Below are positions 1-8,540 of a stretch of 14,511 nt of DNA, piece after piece (position 1 is the first letter of the stretch; every line of letters begins with the position of its first letter). The notes beneath the pieces were generated by a model, which worked only from the letters and a program-made list of their open reading frames with translations, ran no database searches and was not told the origin of the DNA. Source of the DNA: an uncultured Lentisphaeria bacterium (GTDB taxonomy: Bacteria > Verrucomicrobiota > Lentisphaeria > Victivallales > Victivallaceae); assembly GCA_937888615.1 (NCBI GenBank), contig CALABZ010000451.1, positions 1-14,511 of the forward strand, written 5' to 3'. Both the position numbers and the translations under genes were made by a program.

Positions 1-1
1 C

Positions 2-2857
2 AATGTGATGGCTCCGGAGGCACACCGCTATTTCGTGACGTCTTTCGAGGCGGACCCGGACACGCTCGAACTGGCCGCGTTCCAGGGCGCCAGCGACGAT
101 CGCGCGGTGGTTTATCTGAACGGCAGGAAGGTCGCTGAAATGTCCAGTTGGGCGGTGCCGGCGGTGAAAGAAAATTTGAAGGATTTGCTGGTGAAGGGCA
201 AAAACACGTTGGCCGTCGATGCCTGCAATGTCGGGGGCAGTGCCGGATTTCTCGGCGAACTTTCCCTGCTCGGCAAAGACGGTTCCATGGCCTGTATCGG
301 CACCGATGACGGTTGGTTTGCCTCCGACAAGTTGGTTGACGGCTGGAACAGTCCCGGATTCGAAGCCGCCGGATGGGGTAAAGCCGATGTGATCATGCGC
401 CCGCCTCAATTGCCCTACGGCGAAACCGCCTATCGGAATTTCAGGAAAATCCCGGTTCTGAAGCAGAGCGGTGTAAATGCGGATTTGAAAGCGGAAGCCG
501 GTAAATCCGCTGAATTCAAAATGGCTTATGACGCGGTCCCCGGATTGTCGGAGGGCGATGTTTATTTGAAACTGCTGCGCAAAAACCGCGAACTGTATTG
601 CCTGAAATTGAACCGCGAAGTCGCGGACGGCAAGCTTTATCTGTCCAGCCGGATTTCGATCCCGGCGGCGGCGCTGCCCGAGGAATATGAACTGAAACTG
701 GAAAGCCGGGGTATCCGGTTTGAAAACAACGGTCATGCCGGCAGGATCAAGATCGAAGCCGGACAAGGCAATGGACCGTTGCGGGTTGAAGTGAAAAAGG
801 AAAACGGGCTTCCGGTATTGTACGTCAACGGCAAGCCGATACCGCCGATGTTATACCGGAACGCAATCAATTTCCGCAATGAAACCCGAAACAACCGTTT
901 TATCAGCGGATTCGACCGTAGGGGCATCCGGCTGGCGGAGCTGGGGATTACTTTTCAACAGTTATGGAAAGCGGACGGAAGCATTGACACGGATGAACTC
1001 GAATTGCATATTCTTTCCGCGTTTTACTATGCGCCGGATACCAGTCTGGTGCTGTTTTTCAACACCGACGCGCCCGCCTGGTATGTACAGAAGCATCCGG
1101 CGGAGCGCTACGGTCTTGCAACAGGCTCGATTGACCGGGTGTCCTATGCTTCCGAGCGCTGGCGCGGGGATTCCGCGGCCTTTCTGGGGGAATTGGTGCG
1201 TTATATCAAAAGCCGTCCGTACTACAATCGGGTCGCCGGTTTCGGGTTGGACGGGGGCGAAGACGGACAGTTTATGCAGTGGACCGGGCGCAACCTCAAT
1301 TACATGGGGGATTACAGTCCGTCCATGGTTCAATACTATCATCGGATGCTGGAGAAAAAATATGGAAATATCGCGAATTTGAATCAACGCTGGCAAACCC
1401 GTTACAACTCATTCGATGAAATCGCCATTCCCACGGAGGAACGGCGCAAAGGCTCCCCGGACAAGCTGTTTCTGGACCCGGTGAAAGACGCCGACATCAT
1501 CGACTACAACCGCGCGTTCTCCGATGCGGTGGCGGATGTGGTCCTGAATTATGCGGCGGTGATCAAGAACGTCACTTCCGGCGAAAAGGTGGTGGCGGCC
1601 TATTACGGTAAATTCTTTTCCATCGCCGGATATATCGATTGGGGCGAATTGAGCATTGAACGGATGATCGCTTCGCCGGATGTGGATTATCTTATCGCGG
1701 TGGAATATGCACAGCGCGGCGCCGGTATGCCGCATTCGGTCAGTGCTCCGCTGGCTTCCTATGCCCTGCATGGCAAAATCTTTATTGACGAAGCCGACAT
1801 CCGCACCTTCCTGAGCGGTTCCAAAAACTGGGCGTATGCGGGAACGTTCTTCGAAACGATTTCGATGATCCGCAAGATGTTCATTTATAATTGGAGCAAG
1901 GGACACGGCATTCACTGGTACGACCTGCATGGCGGTATATTCGAGCACGACGGTATTCAGCAGGCCATCGCCAATGTTTATCAGGCGGCGGCGAAGACGA
2001 CCGGGCGCAAGTTTAAACCGGCGGAGGTGGCGGTGATTGTCGACGAACCCGCTTTCCTGTATACCACCGCCGAAATCAAAAAGCTGAGCTCGCGCGCTCT
2101 TCTGCACCTGCAGAACGGCAATTTCGGGCGGATGGGAACCGATTTCGACGTTTACTTCATGAACGATATCCGCCGCCGGGATTTCCCGGAATACAAGATG
2201 TATGTGTTCATGAACGCCTGGGCGCCGGACGCCGATACCGTAAAGGCGATTGAAAAGCTGAAGCGCGACGGCAAATTACTGGTCTGGCTCTATAACGCGG
2301 GCTTGATCAGCGACGGTTCCATGTCGGTGGCGAATGTGTCGCGCCTGACCGGCATTCAGATGAAAGACGCCGGTAAAATCTCGTTATCCATGTGCCTGGA
2401 CCCCGCCGCCGCGCCGGAATGGTTCCGCAAAATCAGCGGCCCCCAATATTCATCGGCGACCGACGCCGCACCGGCGGCCTATCCTGACGACCCTTCCGCC
2501 AAATGCTTCGGTCGCTTTATGAAAACGCCGGGTATTTCGCCGATGGCGTTGAAGAAATTCGCCAATTGGACCAGTTTTTACAGCACGGTGCCGGTATTGA
2601 CTCCGGCGACCTGGCGGGCGCTGGCCCGTGGGGCCGGGGTTCACATTTATACCGAAGACCCGGACGTGATGCTCTATATCGGCGACTGCCTGCTGGGGGT
2701 GCATACCGGCAGTGACGGCGTCAAGACTATCGAATGGCCGGAACCGACGGATTTCACCGATGCCGTAACCGGTGAATCGTATGGCAGAAACATCAAGCAG
2801 CTTCGACTGCCGATGATAAAAAACGAAACAAAAATCATACTCGTGGGAAGGAAATAA
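2..2857 (+). CDS. GH42-like glycoside hydrolase, 5' end cut by the window edge
   Basis: Probable glycoside hydrolase acting on beta-linked sugars; the substrate cannot be read from sequence. The frame is open to the left edge, and the first visible residues already lie inside a beta-sandwich domain, so the GTG at 5 is probably not the true start. Numbering from that GTG: a galactose-binding-like domain at about 1-145 (VVYLNGRKV at 35-43, then the GKNTLAV strand); a linker beta domain at 150-265; a TIM-barrel resembling GH42 and related beta-galactosidases at about 275-640; a flavodoxin-like domain as in the GH42 trimerisation domain at about 672-790; and a C-terminal beta domain to 950. Candidate catalytic acids are E419 (FGLDGGED) and E596 (FIDEADIRT), placed by position only. 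The next gene starts one base after the stop, so the two are probably co-transcribed. The family call at fold level is good; the exact GH number is uncertain. Confidence 0.8.
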   Translation, partial: NVMAPEAHRYFVTSFEADPDTLELAAFQGASDDRAVVYLNGRKVAEMSSWAVPAVKENLKDLLVKGKNTLAVDACNVGGSAGFLGELSLLGKDGSMACIGTDDGWFASDKLVDGWNSPGFEAAGWGKADVIMRPPQLPYGETAYRNFRKIPVLKQSGVNADLKAEAGKSAEFKMAYDAVPGLSEGDVYLKLLRKNRELYCLKLNREVADGKLYLSSRISIPAAALPEEYELKLESRGIRFENNGHAGRIKIEAGQGNGPLRVEVKKENGLPVLYVNGKPIPPMLYRNAINFRNETRNNRFISGFDRRGIRLAELGITFQQLWKADGSIDTDELELHILSAFYYAPDTSLVLFFNTDAPAWYVQKHPAERYGLATGSIDRVSYASERWRGDSAAFLGELVRYIKSRPYYNRVAGFGLDGGEDGQFMQWTGRNLNYMGDYSPSMVQYYHRMLEKKYGNIANLNQRWQTRYNSFDEIAIPTEERRKGSPDKLFLDPVKDADIIDYNRAFSDAVADVVLNYAAVIKNVTSGEKVVAAYYGKFFSIAGYIDWGELSIERMIASPDVDYLIAVEYAQRGAGMPHSVSAPLASYALHGKIFIDEADIRTFLSGSKNWAYAGTFFETISMIRKMFIYNWSKGHGIHWYDLHGGIFEHDGIQQAIANVYQAAAKTTGRKFKPAEVAVIVDEPAFLYTTAEIKKLSSRALLHLQNGNFGRMGTDFDVYFMNDIRRRDFPEYKMYVFMNAWAPDADTVKAIEKLKRDGKLLVWLYNAGLISDGSMSVANVSRLTGIQMKDAGKISLSMCLDPAAAPEWFRKISGPQYSSATDAAPAAYPDDPSAKCFGRFMKTPGISPMALKKFANWTSFYSTVPVLTPATWRALARGAGVHIYTEDPDVMLYIGDCLLGVHTGSDGVKTIEWPEPTDFTDAVTGESYGRNIKQLRLPMIKNETKIILVGRK

Positions 2858-2858
2858 A

Positions 2859-3830
2859 ATGCGTATCACCGGAACATTTTTAGATGAAATCAGTTTTGAC
2901 ATTCCTCATCATAACTGGGGTGTTGAAGAGTGGGACCATGATTTCAAGGCGATGAAAGCCATGGGCATCAAACGGGTCATCATGATCCGGTGCGCCCACA
3001 AAAACTTCATGACCTACCCTTCCGCGGTCATTCCCAGAGTCAGCGGATATGTCATGCATATGCCGCCCGTCGACCTGGTGGATATGTTCTTGACATTGGC
3101 GGAAAAATACGAAATGGAATTTTACGCGGGTACGCTGCATTGCAATCCCGGCAACTGCAAAAGCTGGAACGACCCCGGCATATTCGAAAAAGAAGCCCGC
3201 ATCAATATTGACATCATTTCCGAGCTTCAGGACCGTTACGGTCATCGCAAGGCGTTTGCCGGATGGTACCTGACCCATGAAATCTGCAGCAACAATTCGG
3301 GTACGATCGATCTGTTTATCCGGCAGGGCCGACATGCGAAGAAAGTTTCAGGCGGGAAACCCACTCTGATCTCTCCATATTTCGCCGGGGTCAAAGCGCA
3401 CGCGGGCGTGGATTCCTACCGGGCTTTGACGTTGGAAGAACATGTGACCGACTGGGAAAACATCTTCTCCCAGTTGTCCGGCACTTTGGACTACGTGGCA
3501 TTTCAGGACGGGCACGTGAATTATGATGAACTGCCGACTTACCTGAATGTAACCAAAAAGCTGGCGGACCGTTATAATATCGAGTGCTGGAGCAATATTG
3601 AAAGCTTCGACCGGGATATGCCGATCCATTATCTGCCGATAAAATGGGAGAAATTCCTCTGGAAAATCGAATCCGCGACCATGGCGGGGATTACCGACGC
3701 CATTACCTTCGAGTTCTCGCATTTCATGAGTCCGAACAGTATGTACCGACCCGCCGCCGGGCTCTACGACCGTTATTGCGAATACTTCAATATCCCGGCC
3801 CGGTCGCGCGATTTTCGCGGAAAATTATAA
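2859..3830 (+). CDS. DUF4434 domain TIM-barrel protein
   Basis: A 323-residue protein that resembles the DUF4434 family, glycoside-hydrolase-like TIM barrels found in Bacteroidota and Lentisphaerota and often next to polysaccharide-degradation genes. It opens with the family-type stretch GTFLDEISFD and NWGVEEWDHDF (residues 5-29). Acidic residues at barrel-strand ends are E141 (GWYLTHE), E248 (CWSNIES) and E285 (ITFEFSH), which are reasonable catalytic candidates but unproven. There is no signal peptide, so the protein is probably cytoplasmic. The ATG is supported by AAGGA at 2848-2852, six bases upstream and inside the end of the preceding hydrolase gene, which suggests translational coupling. 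A terminator follows 37 bases after the stop. The biochemical function of the family is not established; a role in processing oligosaccharides or glycosides with the upstream enzyme is inference from context. Confidence 0.85.
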   Translation: MRITGTFLDEISFDIPHHNWGVEEWDHDFKAMKAMGIKRVIMIRCAHKNFMTYPSAVIPRVSGYVMHMPPVDLVDMFLTLAEKYEMEFYAGTLHCNPGNCKSWNDPGIFEKEARINIDIISELQDRYGHRKAFAGWYLTHEICSNNSGTIDLFIRQGRHAKKVSGGKPTLISPYFAGVKAHAGVDSYRALTLEEHVTDWENIFSQLSGTLDYVAFQDGHVNYDELPTYLNVTKKLADRYNIECWSNIESFDRDMPIHYLPIKWEKFLWKIESATMAGITDAITFEFSHFMSPNSMYRPAAGLYDRYCEYFNIPARSRDFRGKL

Positions 3831-3867
3831 ATAAACCACTCTTTCAAGGCTACCCCACCCCACCCCC

Positions 3868-3909
3868 GATCGTCCTCCCTCTGAAACAGGAGGGGGGGCG
3901 ATCATTTTT
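3868..3909 (+). terminator. Rho-independent terminator of the hydrolase/DUF4434 operon
   Basis: Arms 3868-3881 and 3890-3903 form a 14-bp stem with two G:U wobbles in the plus-strand transcript. The loop is 8 nt and the run TTTTT follows at 3905-3909. On the minus strand the wobbles become A:C mismatches and no U-run follows, so it is expected to act mainly on plus-strand transcripts. The right arm includes part of the convergent metH stop codon (3902-3904), and the T-run lies inside metH coding sequence. Confidence 0.8.
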
Positions 3910-6286
3910 GACAGATTTCCTGGGCCAGCCGGACCGACGCCATCGCGTCTATGGCATAATGCGCACCGATTTCGTCGGCATAATTGCGGTCCACCACCGC
4001 GCCGCCGATCATGAACGGTATTTTCAAGCCGCGTTCGCGGGCGAGGTTCACTACGTCTTTCATGCGGACCATCGTGGTAGTCATCAACGCGGAGAGCCCG
4101 ACCAGGACGGCGCCATGCTGGATGGCGGCCTCGACGATTCGCGTCGCGGGCACGTCTTTGCCCAGGTCGATCACGTCGAACCCGTAGTTTTTCAGCATCA
4201 GCGCCACGATGTTTTTGCCGATGTCGTGAATGTCTCCTTCGACGGTGGCGATGACGATGACCGGGCGAGCCGTCGCCGCCTCGTTGTCCTCCGCCAGCAG
4301 CGGTTCGAGCACCTGAAACCCTTTGCGCATGGTTTCGGCGCTCATCAGGAGCTGGGGCAGGAAGTAGATTTTTTTATCGTACAAGTCGCCGACCCGGTTG
4401 ATGCCGGGGATCAGGCAGTCGTCCATCAGGGATTTGGCAGGGACGCCACCGTCAAGGGCGGCCTGGACGGCGGCGGCAATGCCGTTTTCGTCGCCGTCGA
4501 CGACGAGCCGCTTGACTTTATCGGACGGTGTTTCGTTGGCGGTGACGGTACGGACTTTTTCGCCGGCGGCGGCCGCGTATTTTGCGACAAAACGGAGCAT
4601 TTTCGGGTCGCGTCCGCACAGCGTGTCCCCGGCGTCGATCAATGACATCAATGTTTCGTCGGACGGGTTGGCGATGGCCATGTTCAGCCCGCGCCCGATC
4701 GCCATGCCGAGAAATGCGGCGTTGATCAGCCCGCGGTTCGGCATTCCGAAACTGACGTTCGACAGCCCGCACAGGGTATTCACTCCGAACTCCTGAGAAC
4801 ACCACTGAATCAAATCCAGCGCGATCTGCGGCGATTTCGGCGCGGACGACACCGCCATGATCAGCGCGTCCACACAGATGTCTTCCTTGTGATAACCATA
4901 CTTCTGTGCTTCGGCGAAAATTTCCTTGACGACCTCAATCCGTCCCTCCGCGGTCCCCGGGATTCCGCCGTCGGTCAACGGCAGCAGTATGAACATGGCG
5001 CCGTATTTGGCGGCGATGGGAAGGGTCTTTTCGATCCGAACTTTTTCGGCGGAAATCGAGTTCACCAGCGCCCGTCCGGGGTAGACCCGCAACGCCGCTT
5101 CGATCACCTCCGGCTCCACCGAATCGATGCACAACGGACGCTGGCAGATGGGGCCGAGGACGGTCAGCGCCTCCAGCATCTTTTCTTTCTCGTTGATGCC
5201 GGAGAGCCCGAAATTCAGGTCGAGGATCGCCGCGCCTTTTTCACTCTGCGACATGGCGAATTCACGCACCATGTTCATGGAGCCGGAGCGCAGTTCCGCC
5301 TGGAACACTTTTTTGCCGGTGGGGTTGATCCGTTCACCGACGACGGCGAACGGGTTTTCGCCGCCGAGCAGACAGCAGCCGCGCGGACCCGACACGGCGC
5401 TGAGGGCGTCGCGCAAGGGCGGTTCCGGGCTGAAACGGCGGGCGTTGTCGGCAAGTTCGCGGATATGGTCCGGAGTCGAACCACAGCAGCCGCCGATCAG
5501 GTTGGCGCCGGCGACGGCGAGTTCTCCGGCGTAGGCGCCGAATTCGGACGGGGTCATTTTAAAAACGGTCTGGCCGTTGATCAGTTGCGGCAACCCGGCG
5601 TTGGGTTTGGCGACGAGCGGGATGGTGGCGTAGGGCTTGAGCTTGCGGATGATCTTGATCATGCTGTCGGGGCCGGTCGAACAGTTGCAGCCGAACGCGT
5701 CGGCGCCGAGGGCCTGGAACGTGATCAGTGCGGAAAGGGGGTCGTTGCCCATCAGCGAGCGTTCGTTTTTATCGAACGTCATGGTGACGATGACCGGCAA
5801 ATCACAGCTTTCGCGGACGGCGAGCACGGCGGCGCGGGCCTCCTGTACGTCCATCATGGTTTCGATGGCGAAACCGTCCACGCCGCCGGCGAGGAGCCCG
5901 GCGACCTGTTCCTTGTAAATATCCACGACCTCTTCGAACGTCTTGGAAAAGTCGCCGGTCGGGGCGATATCGCCGAAGACCAGCGCGTCCCCCATCGCTT
6001 CGCGTGAGAATTCCGCCAGCTTGCGGTTGATTTCGAAACCGCGCTCCGCCAGTCCGAACTCCGCCAGTTTCAGGCGATTGCCGCCGAACGTCGGCGCATA
6101 AACGATGTCGGACCCCGCATTGCGGTAGGCGCGCTGGATATCGATGATGGCACCGGGATTTTCCGACACCCACTGTTCGGGCGAAACGCCCTGGGGCATT
6201 CCGCGTTTGACGAGTTCGGTGCCGGTGGCGCCGTCGAGGATGATCATCCGCGATGAAACAAGCCGCTGAAATTCTTCTCTGGTCAT
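3902..6286 (-). CDS. metH: Short cobalamin-dependent methionine synthase (homocysteine methyltransferase)
   Basis: Transfers a methyl group from methyltetrahydrofolate through cobalamin to homocysteine, giving methionine in the cytoplasm. At 794 residues it matches the short MetH form of Thermotoga and many anaerobes. The domains are homocysteine-binding, about 1-290 (LDGATGTEL at 17-25; zinc ligands probably C202 in GCNC and C267/C268 in GGCCGS); pterin-binding, about 312-560 (GERINPTG at 317-324, DLNFG, IDSVEPEV, VNSIS); the helical cobalamin cap, about 585-665; and a B12 Rossmann domain, about 674-794, with the DxHxxG motif D685-H687-G690, H687 being the lower cobalt ligand. The C-terminal AdoMet-binding reactivation domain of E. 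coli MetH is absent, so a separate reactivase would be needed. GGAG at 6292-6295 lies 5 bases before the ATG. No convincing promoter or B12 or SAM riboswitch is visible in the 101 bases upstream. Convergent with the DUF4434 operon. Confidence 0.95.
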   Translation of the reverse strand: MTREEFQRLVSSRMIILDGATGTELVKRGMPQGVSPEQWVSENPGAIIDIQRAYRNAGSDIVYAPTFGGNRLKLAEFGLAERGFEINRKLAEFSREAMGDALVFGDIAPTGDFSKTFEEVVDIYKEQVAGLLAGGVDGFAIETMMDVQEARAAVLAVRESCDLPVIVTMTFDKNERSLMGNDPLSALITFQALGADAFGCNCSTGPDSMIKIIRKLKPYATIPLVAKPNAGLPQLINGQTVFKMTPSEFGAYAGELAVAGANLIGGCCGSTPDHIRELADNARRFSPEPPLRDALSAVSGPRGCCLLGGENPFAVVGERINPTGKKVFQAELRSGSMNMVREFAMSQSEKGAAILDLNFGLSGINEKEKMLEALTVLGPICQRPLCIDSVEPEVIEAALRVYPGRALVNSISAEKVRIEKTLPIAAKYGAMFILLPLTDGGIPGTAEGRIEVVKEIFAEAQKYGYHKEDICVDALIMAVSSAPKSPQIALDLIQWCSQEFGVNTLCGLSNVSFGMPNRGLINAAFLGMAIGRGLNMAIANPSDETLMSLIDAGDTLCGRDPKMLRFVAKYAAAAGEKVRTVTANETPSDKVKRLVVDGDENGIAAAVQAALDGGVPAKSLMDDCLIPGINRVGDLYDKKIYFLPQLLMSAETMRKGFQVLEPLLAEDNEAATARPVIVIATVEGDIHDIGKNIVALMLKNYGFDVIDLGKDVPATRIVEAAIQHGAVLVGLSALMTTTMVRMKDVVNLARERGLKIPFMIGGAVVDRNYADEIGAHYAIDAMASVRLAQEICQK

Positions 6287-6297
6287 GTCGTCTCCAT

Positions 6298-6321
6298 AGT
6301 ATAAATTCGTATTAATATACT
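6298..6321. repeat. Short inverted repeat in the metH leader
   Basis: AGTATA at 6298-6303 and TATACT at 6316-6321 are perfect reverse complements separated by 12 AT-rich bases. They lie just upstream of the metH ribosome binding site (6292-6295). This could be a repressor site or a weak hairpin; such 6-bp arms in AT-rich DNA also arise by chance. The rest of the 101-base metH-DUF4838 intergenic stretch shows no clear terminator or promoter. Confidence 0.25.
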
Positions 6322-6387
6322 GCCGGAAACGACATTATTCCAGTGCCCAAACGCCTGATTTCGATATGCGCCCTGACAAAATAGACA

Positions 6388-8520
6388 TTATTTGACGGGA
6401 ACCAACTTCAAGGCCTGGATCAATATGGTCCGGGGATTTTCATGTTGTTTGACACCGGCGCACCAGAAGTAACAATCCGGCGCCGGTTTGAATTCACCCA
6501 GCTCGATCCACCGGTATTCACCGGCGGAGAGGTCATTCCCCGGAATATTCTTTATCATCACCGAAACACCTTTTTGGGAATCATGAATTCCGGCCGCCAG
6601 GTTATTCGGTATTGGTGCTCTGGCTTGAATATACAGTTTATAGCGGGTTCCTTTCTGCAGGCTTTCGAACGGAATCATCCATTGCAATGACCAGGTATTG
6701 TTGCAAAGCAGTTCTGCGGTTTTGCCGTTTTCGGACAGAGGATCATTGATCAGTTTTGCTCCGATATCGCGATAGAGAGTAAATTGCTCCGCGGTTATTT
6801 TGGCTGCCTTGCTGCCGGCCGAAGTATTGAGCATGATCTGGCGATCGCCGAGGTATTTTGACATGGGCACGTTTTCCCGGTATGAGCGGATGTCGTTTGC
6901 GGCGGTTATCCGCCGGATCGAATTCAGCGTTTCGGCATATTCTGCGGCATTGAACCGGGTTTGACGGGTGTACTGACAGTCAAGCTCAAGCATGAGCACC
7001 GGAAGCATCGCCATCTCCAGACGGGGGATCAGGTCGTTTTGTCCCGCCTTCGTCAGAGCCTGTTTGCCTCGGACGAAACATGCTTTGCTTTTGGCGAGAA
7101 ACTTATCCTGACTGTAATAGGTCCCGGGGGTTCCGGCCTCTATCAGGTCGAAATATTCCTCCATCATCGGAGCTGCGGCCCCGTAAACGCCATAGTTGAA
7201 ATCTTTGACCAATTCACGCATGTCGCGGTTGGGGTTCCACAGGAGTTTGGACATGACCCAGGCCCGCATTTCGACCCGGTCGCCGGCGGCGTCTTCGCGC
7301 TTGCCCTGCAGCATGACGCCGATACAGTTTTGCTGTTTATAAAATTTCAGGTTCTCCGCCATGGTCTGGAAACTGGGAAACGGCATAAAATAATTGGTGA
7401 AATCAACCATATAATCCCATATTTCCAACGGTATTTTCAGCTTGTTCCATTCTTCCAGATTTCGTTTAACGGACGGCATGTCGACTACGCTCTTCAGCTT
7501 GGAGAGAGAATTGTCTTCGTCGGTGATGCAGAACCAGAGGCGGATATTGGGCTCGACTTCGAGATTCACCGGCGTTTTCTGCATGTGATGATAGCCCAGG
7601 ATGACCAGGCGGGCGTCCGGAAATTCCCGGCTCATTTCCCGGGCAATGGTATTGGCCAGCAGAAGATGCGGGGCGATTGGCGCATCGCCGTATTTGTGGA
7701 TTGTGGCCATGCAGGAGGCACAATGACAATAGATCGGATAATCGTTCTGTGAAAACGAGACCAGATTTCGTTGCGGGTTCTTATTGTTGCGAAGCGCTTG
7801 CAGAACTTTTTCCCGGGCCAGCTTTTGCACTTCGGGGTTGGAGGGACATAATTGACGTTGGTTGCGGTTGCCGTGTTCATCAATCATGAAGCATTCCGGC
7901 TTCGTTCCAAAATCCGTTTGCGGTATGATCTTGTCGTAAGTATGACAAAACCAGCCGGGCAGATAACCGAACCCGTCATCAAGCAAAATCCGGTTGCGGC
8001 GCGTGAAATCCCGGTTGTACGACAGGTTGGTAAAGGGATTGCGGCGCGCAAAAGCGGGTGAATCCTTTCGAGATGCGATATTTTCAACCAGTTCGGGGCG
8101 TGAGGGATAATACTCCAGGCCGCGACCGTACCAGCGGCACCCGAGATCCTCTTCCAAAAGCGCCAGGACGCCATTCAATGTATTGCCGCTGATATGGATA
8201 TTGCCGTCCGCCGCCTTGATGGCAAAGCCATCCGTGGAGCCATTGTCTTCCAGATGAATGAAATTGCCCTGTGGGGGCTGCGCATCGACCACCCTGAAGT
8301 CGCTTCCGGTGATTTTCTTCAAGCCGTTTTGCAGTTCCGCGGAGGCTTCTTTTTCGCGGGCCGGATTTTTGCCGGAGAGCCAGATGACGAGCTGACCGCG
8401 GCCATTTCCGGCAAATACGATTTCGGAAGCTTCACCGGATACGGGTTTCAGCGTATTGATTGGATCGGCGGTTCCGGCCAGGCAGAAGCAAAACGCGATG
8501 AGAAGATAGATCGATTTCAT
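6388..8520 (-). CDS. Secreted DUF4838 domain protein (alpha-glucuronidase-like N-terminus)
   Basis: A 710-residue exported protein. The signal peptide is residues 1-18 (K2, hydrophobic 4-15, probable cleavage after GTA), with no good lipobox. Residues about 30-145 resemble the N-terminal domain of GH67 alpha-glucuronidases and GH20-type hydrolases, ending in the typical LLEEDLGCRWYG (121-132). DUF4838 follows at about 155-440, with the family-type motif SFSQNDYPIYCHCASC (255-270) holding C265, C267 and C270. Residues about 570-710 look like a beta-sandwich carbohydrate-binding module. The family is predicted to act on polysaccharides, but no reaction is established. AAGGA at 8528-8532 precedes the ATG by 7 bases. 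It starts 20 bases after the pseudopilin gene, so it is probably the last gene of the regulator-pseudopilin operon. The family assignment is good; substrate unknown. Confidence 0.88.
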   Translation of the reverse strand: MKSIYLLIAFCFCLAGTADPINTLKPVSGEASEIVFAGNGRGQLVIWLSGKNPAREKEASAELQNGLKKITGSDFRVVDAQPPQGNFIHLEDNGSTDGFAIKAADGNIHISGNTLNGVLALLEEDLGCRWYGRGLEYYPSRPELVENIASRKDSPAFARRNPFTNLSYNRDFTRRNRILLDDGFGYLPGWFCHTYDKIIPQTDFGTKPECFMIDEHGNRNQRQLCPSNPEVQKLAREKVLQALRNNKNPQRNLVSFSQNDYPIYCHCASCMATIHKYGDAPIAPHLLLANTIAREMSREFPDARLVILGYHHMQKTPVNLEVEPNIRLWFCITDEDNSLSKLKSVVDMPSVKRNLEEWNKLKIPLEIWDYMVDFTNYFMPFPSFQTMAENLKFYKQQNCIGVMLQGKREDAAGDRVEMRAWVMSKLLWNPNRDMRELVKDFNYGVYGAAAPMMEEYFDLIEAGTPGTYYSQDKFLAKSKACFVRGKQALTKAGQNDLIPRLEMAMLPVLMLELDCQYTRQTRFNAAEYAETLNSIRRITAANDIRSYRENVPMSKYLGDRQIMLNTSAGSKAAKITAEQFTLYRDIGAKLINDPLSENGKTAELLCNNTWSLQWMIPFESLQKGTRYKLYIQARAPIPNNLAAGIHDSQKGVSVMIKNIPGNDLSAGEYRWIELGEFKPAPDCYFWCAGVKQHENPRTILIQALKLVPVK

Positions 8521-8540
8521 GAGTTTATCCTTTTTATGGT

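Noticed and set aside
1409..2107. Minus-strand open frame of 232 codons inside the hydrolase gene
   Set aside because: Antisense shadow of a well-supported coding region; no start context and no family resemblance.
4889..6007. Long plus-strand open frame (372 codons) opposite metH, and another at 3644-4645
   Set aside because: Both lie antisense to a full-length, motif-complete metH. Their translations are low-complexity and rich in Asp, Gly, His and Arg, as expected from the strong third-position GC bias of the real gene, and neither has a ribosome site or recognisable domain.
6287..6387. Possible B12 or SAM riboswitch upstream of metH
   Set aside because: The gap is only 101 bases, AT-rich, and shows neither the B12-box type consensus nor the paired stems of a SAM switch; only a 6-bp inverted repeat is present.
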